Shown one piece after another: positions 5,361-7,792 of a DNA stretch of 7,792 bases. The position numbers were made by a program, and so were the translations under genes. The number at the start of each line of letters is the position of its first letter. Within the stretch, counting starts at the first letter, position 1. The DNA is taken from contig DROK01000240.1 in the NCBI GenBank assembly GCA_011321895.1, positions 1-7,792 of the forward strand. The letters run 5' to 3'. Source of the stretch: Thermodesulfatator atlanticus (GTDB taxonomy: Bacteria; Desulfobacterota; Thermodesulfobacteria; Thermodesulfobacteriales; Thermodesulfatatoraceae). Below the pieces are notes generated by a model. That model did no database searches. It was not told the origin of the DNA and saw nothing but the letters and a program-made list of their open reading frames with translations.

Positions 5361-6722
5361 GTGACCGTTAAAGAAGATCAAGTTAGTTTGAAAGCCATGG
5401 AGATTCCCACCCTGGTGATCGGGGCGACCCAGAGCGGTAGCGGTAAGACCACTTTGGCCTGCGGAATTTTGGCCGCCCTGCGGCAAAGAGGAATAGCCGT
5501 ACGCCCCTTCAAGGTGGGCCCGGACTACATCGACCCCAGCCATTTGGCCCGGGCCGCCGAATGCCCCTGTTACAACCTGGACCCCTGGATGACCGGCACC
5601 TTGGGGACCTTACGGAGTTTTGCCAGAGGGGCCTGCGGGGGCGATTTGGCGGTCATTGAAGGGGTGATGGGGCTCTTTGACGGGGTGGCTGGAGGGCTTG
5701 GTTCCACCGCCCAGATCGCCAAATTATTCAGGGCCCCGGTCCTTCTGGTCTTAAACGCCCAAGGCGTGGGGCAGAGTCTGGCGGCCCAGGTAGAGGGCTT
5801 TTTAAATTTTGACCCCACGGTGCGCTACCTGGGGGCGGTGGTTACCAACGTGGCCAGCCCTAGACAAGAAAGGATGTTAGAAGAGGCCTTCTCCTGGACA
5901 GGCCTTAAGTGTCTCGGTTTCCTGCCCCGGCTCAAAGATTTGGGGCTTCCCAAGCGGCACCTGGGGCTTTTTATGGCGGGAGAAATAAGGCGCTCTTTTT
6001 ACGAGAAACTGGGGCGTCTGGTGGCGGAAAACGTAAACCTTGACGAGATTCGGGCCGGGGCGCGGAAGGTGGCCTTCCCTCCCCCACCCGTCCGGCCGAA
6101 GTCTTCGAAGGCCTCTATCGCGGTGGCCCGGGACGAGGCCTTTTGCTTTTATTACCAGGAAAATTTAGACCTGCTCAAAGAGGCCGGCGCCTCCCTCATC
6201 TTTTTTTCTCCCCTTAAAGAGGATTTGCCCGAGGCCCAGGGTTATTATTTCGGCGGGGGTTACCCGGAGCTTTTTGCCGCCCAGCTGGCCAAGAGGAAAG
6301 GCCTTTTTAAGGCCTTAAAAGAGGCTTACCGGAGAGGCAAACCGATTCTTGCCGAATGCGGCGGGTTCATGTTCTTAAACCAGCAGCTCATCGTAGAGGA
6401 GAAAGCCTTTCGCCTCTCCGGTTTGCTGCCAGGTAAGGTAGAGATGACCAGCCGGTTAAAGGCCCTTGGTTACCGCAAGCTTCTGCCCCGGGTTCCCAAT
6501 TTTTTGAGCCCCGCCCCCTTGAGGGGGCATGAGTTCCGTTACAGCACTTTAAAAGAACCCATGCAGTACGGCTTTGAAGCGGTGGACGCCTGGGGAAAGG
6601 AGGTTTCAACCTTCGGGGTGGTCAGAGAAAACCTGTTTGCCAGTTACGTGCACGTTCACCTGGGCAGCTTTCCGAAAGCGGCGGAAAATTTTGTGGCTCA
6701 GGCCGCGGCTTGCCAACTTTAG
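5361..6722 (+). CDS. cbiA: Cobyrinate a,c-diamide synthase CbiA (CobB)
   Basis: This enzyme uses ATP and glutamine to amidate the a and c carboxylates of cobyrinic acid, a step of cobalamin (B12) ring synthesis in the cytosol. The 453 residues match the family length. The N-terminal synthetase domain has a Walker A GATQSGSGKTT (21-31), FKVGPDYIDPSHL (50-62) and IEGVMGLFDG (99-108). The linker motif AVARDEAFCFYYQENLDLL spans 254-272. The C-terminal class I glutamine amidotransferase domain has FGGGYPEL (297-304), the nucleophile in AECGG (C333), GHEFRYS (389-395) and the catalytic histidine region SYVHVHLGSF (428-437, H433). All key residues are present. The start is GTG 5361; ATG 5397 (residue 13) is a possible alternative. 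Methanogen CfbB is closely related and acts on Ni-sirohydrochlorin, but the bacterial setting favours B12. No other corrin gene lies in the window. CbiA is the anaerobic-pathway name; CobB is the aerobic one. Confidence 0.94.
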   Translation: MTVKEDQVSLKAMEIPTLVIGATQSGSGKTTLACGILAALRQRGIAVRPFKVGPDYIDPSHLARAAECPCYNLDPWMTGTLGTLRSFARGACGGDLAVIEGVMGLFDGVAGGLGSTAQIAKLFRAPVLLVLNAQGVGQSLAAQVEGFLNFDPTVRYLGAVVTNVASPRQERMLEEAFSWTGLKCLGFLPRLKDLGLPKRHLGLFMAGEIRRSFYEKLGRLVAENVNLDEIRAGARKVAFPPPPVRPKSSKASIAVARDEAFCFYYQENLDLLKEAGASLIFFSPLKEDLPEAQGYYFGGGYPELFAAQLAKRKGLFKALKEAYRRGKPILAECGGFMFLNQQLIVEEKAFRLSGLLPGKVEMTSRLKALGYRKLLPRVPNFLSPAPLRGHEFRYSTLKEPMQYGFEAVDAWGKEVSTFGVVRENLFASYVHVHLGSFPKAAENFVAQAAACQL

Positions 6723-6732
6723 TCTTTTTCTA

Positions 6733-6755
6733 AATCTGTTAGCAGATTATTTTTG
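6733..6755 (+). terminator. Weak hairpin after cbiA, possible terminator or attenuator
   Basis: AATCTG (6733-6738) and CAGATT (6743-6748) form a 6-bp stem with a TTAG loop, followed by ATTTTTG. The stem is short and AT-rich, so termination would be partial at best. It lies 10 nt after the cbiA stop, in the 62-bp gap before the peptidase gene, and leaves open whether the two genes are cotranscribed. Confidence 0.35.
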
Positions 6756-6772
6756 TTTGCAGTTCGGAAACC

Positions 6773-6780
6773 AAAGGAGG
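6773..6780 (+). promoter_or_regulatory. Ribosome binding site of the M1 peptidase gene
   Basis: AAAGGAGG ends 4 nt before the ATG at 6785. The match is perfect but the spacer is short. It fixes the start of the protein and therefore its signal peptide. Confidence 0.8.
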
Positions 6781-6784
6781 CCTT

Positions 6785-7792
6785 ATGTCTTTTTTCCTGG
6801 TCCTGTTTATCGTGTTGGGCCTTTTAGGAAACGCTTTGGGAGCCAAGGACCCCGAAACCCTGAACAGGATGGCCCGGGTAACCCTTAACGCCCGGTTTAA
6901 TCCTGCCCAGCACCTGGTCACCGGAGAGGCCCAAATAGAACTTCCCCCCCGCAAGGTGGTATGGATCAAAACCCAAGGCCTGACCCTAAAAAGGGTTTCT
7001 CTCTCCGGCCGACTCATTGAACCTGCCATCGAAAACGGCCGCTTCCGTATCCTGGCCACCTCCGCCAAACAGAGGCTCAAGATCGTCTTTGCCGCCCGCC
7101 TGAAGAATGCGGAAAACTTGATTTCTCGCAGGGCGATCGTCCTTACCGGCACCTGGTTCCCGGCGGTGGAAGATCTGGCCTATTATGACCTCCGGGTCCG
7201 TGTGCCAGGCCGGTTTCGGGCGGTGGCCCCGGCAGACGTCATCAAAGTAAAGAGGACCCGTAAATTCGCCCAGTACCATTTCATTTTTAACCATCCCCAG
7301 GAGTCCCCACCCCTCATCGCCGCCCCCTATCATTATTACGAAAAAAAGGTAAGAGGCCGCACTTTGGCGGTTTATTTACTAAAGCCGGATAAGAAACTGG
7401 CCCAGCTTTATCTCAAAACCATAGAGAAAAAGCTTGCCCATTACGAAAAGCTCTTTGGCCCTTACCCTTACCGGCGTTTTGCCGTGGTGGAAAACGTCAA
7501 CCAGACGGGCTTTGCCTACCCTACCCTTACCCTTATTGGAAACCGCCTCCTGCCCCTGCCTTTTATCAGGGAAATTTCTCTGCCTCATGAGCTGCTTCAC
7601 AACTGGTTTGGTTGTGGGGTCTATCCCCTGTGGGAGGAAGGCAATTGGAGTGAGGGGCTGGTCACCTATCTGGCGGACCACGCCGTTTTCGAAAAAAAGA
7701 AAGAAGGAGCCCTTTATCGTCACCGTCTGCTTACCACTTATGAAAGTTACGTCCGTCCGGAAAATGAATTCCCTTTGAGGGAATTCCGTTAC
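6785..7792 (+). CDS. Exported M1-family (gluzincin) zinc metallopeptidase, 3'-truncated by window edge
   Basis: This is probably a periplasmic or membrane-anchored zinc aminopeptidase-like enzyme. The 336 visible residues begin with a hydrophobic export signal, MSFFLVLFIVLGLLGNALGA, with a likely cleavage site near residues 19-20; its n-region has no Lys or Arg, which is unusual. The beta-rich N-terminal domain covers about 28-200. The catalytic domain shows the M1 zinc site HELLHNW (H268, E269, H272) and the third ligand E290 in GNWSEGLVTYLAD. The spacing is HExxH-x17-E, against x18 in classical M1 enzymes. The exopeptidase GxMEN motif is not recognisable; the equivalent place before the zinc site reads NQTGFAYPTLTLIG (239-252). 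These differences fit a divergent bacterial branch of M1 rather than a PepN-type enzyme. The C-terminal part is outside the window. Substrate is unknown. The link to cbiA 62 bp upstream appears to be position only. Confidence 0.88.
   Translation, partial: MSFFLVLFIVLGLLGNALGAKDPETLNRMARVTLNARFNPAQHLVTGEAQIELPPRKVVWIKTQGLTLKRVSLSGRLIEPAIENGRFRILATSAKQRLKIVFAARLKNAENLISRRAIVLTGTWFPAVEDLAYYDLRVRVPGRFRAVAPADVIKVKRTRKFAQYHFIFNHPQESPPLIAAPYHYYEKKVRGRTLAVYLLKPDKKLAQLYLKTIEKKLAHYEKLFGPYPYRRFAVVENVNQTGFAYPTLTLIGNRLLPLPFIREISLPHELLHNWFGCGVYPLWEEGNWSEGLVTYLADHAVFEKKKEGALYRHRLLTTYESYVRPENEFPLREFRY
7766..7786. repeat. Perfect 9-bp inverted repeat inside the M1 peptidase gene
   Basis: GAATTCCCT (7766-7774) and AGGGAATTC (7778-7786) are exact complements around a TTG loop. 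They lie in codons for Asn-Glu-Phe-Pro-Leu-Arg-Glu-Phe, so the sequence is coding. A competing pairing CGGAA (7758-7762) with TTCCG (7784-7788) also exists. No T run follows. It is most likely a chance effect of the coded protein repeat E-F...E-F. Confidence 0.5.

Noticed and set aside
7766..7786. Terminator or recombination site at the 9-bp inverted repeat
   Set aside because: It lies within an open coding frame and has no T run; the repeat follows from two Glu-Phe codon pairs.
1..7792. CRISPR arrays, insertion sequences, tRNA or rRNA genes
   Set aside because: No regularly spaced repeats, transposase motifs, tRNA cloverleaf or rRNA signature were seen; protein genes fill almost the whole window.

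Overview
The window is ordinary bacterial chromosome of about 50% GC. Seven protein-coding genes are tightly packed in four transcription units, two of the genes are cut by the window edges, and I see no RNA genes, mobile elements or CRISPR arrays. A Ktr-type K+ channel, a corrinoid-protein-type [4Fe-4S] domain protein, a family II (DHH) pyrophosphatase, a long-form HflX and a CbiA-type cobyrinate diamide synthase together suggest an anaerobe that makes or uses corrinoids, possibly a thermophilic Thermodesulfobacteriota/Desulfobacterota-like bacterium. That placement is inference from gene style and composition, not a database match.

Left part, minus strand (2353 down to 1): a three-gene operon with almost no spacing. 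A 178-residue Fe-S protein comes first, then the membrane subunit KtrB (TrkH family, 452 aa) after a 3-nt gap, then the cytosolic gating subunit KtrA, whose start overlaps the ktrB stop by one base. KtrA runs off the left edge. A perfect -10 hexamer and a strong ribosome binding site place the first start at 2353.

Middle: a 274-bp AT-rich divergent region (2354-2627) separates this operon from a plus-strand manganese-dependent inorganic pyrophosphatase gene, ppaC (2628-3551). ppaC faces hflX (5282 down to 3606), and one perfect 30-bp palindrome with flanking A and T runs serves as terminator for both. HflX carries an N-terminal domain of about 185 residues, absent from the E. coli protein, that contains a His-Thr-His motif.

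Right part, plus strand: a 78-bp divergent region separates hflX from cbiA (5361-6722), an ATP- and glutamine-dependent amidase of cobalamin synthesis. A 62-bp gap with a weak terminator-like hairpin follows. The last gene encodes an exported M1-family zinc peptidase (6785 to the right edge, cut after its active site).

The only group with a clear joint role is ktrB/ktrA. Its link to the Fe-S protein is the most interesting point here. The other genes look like unrelated housekeeping neighbours. I did not find convincing evidence of a wholly new system.
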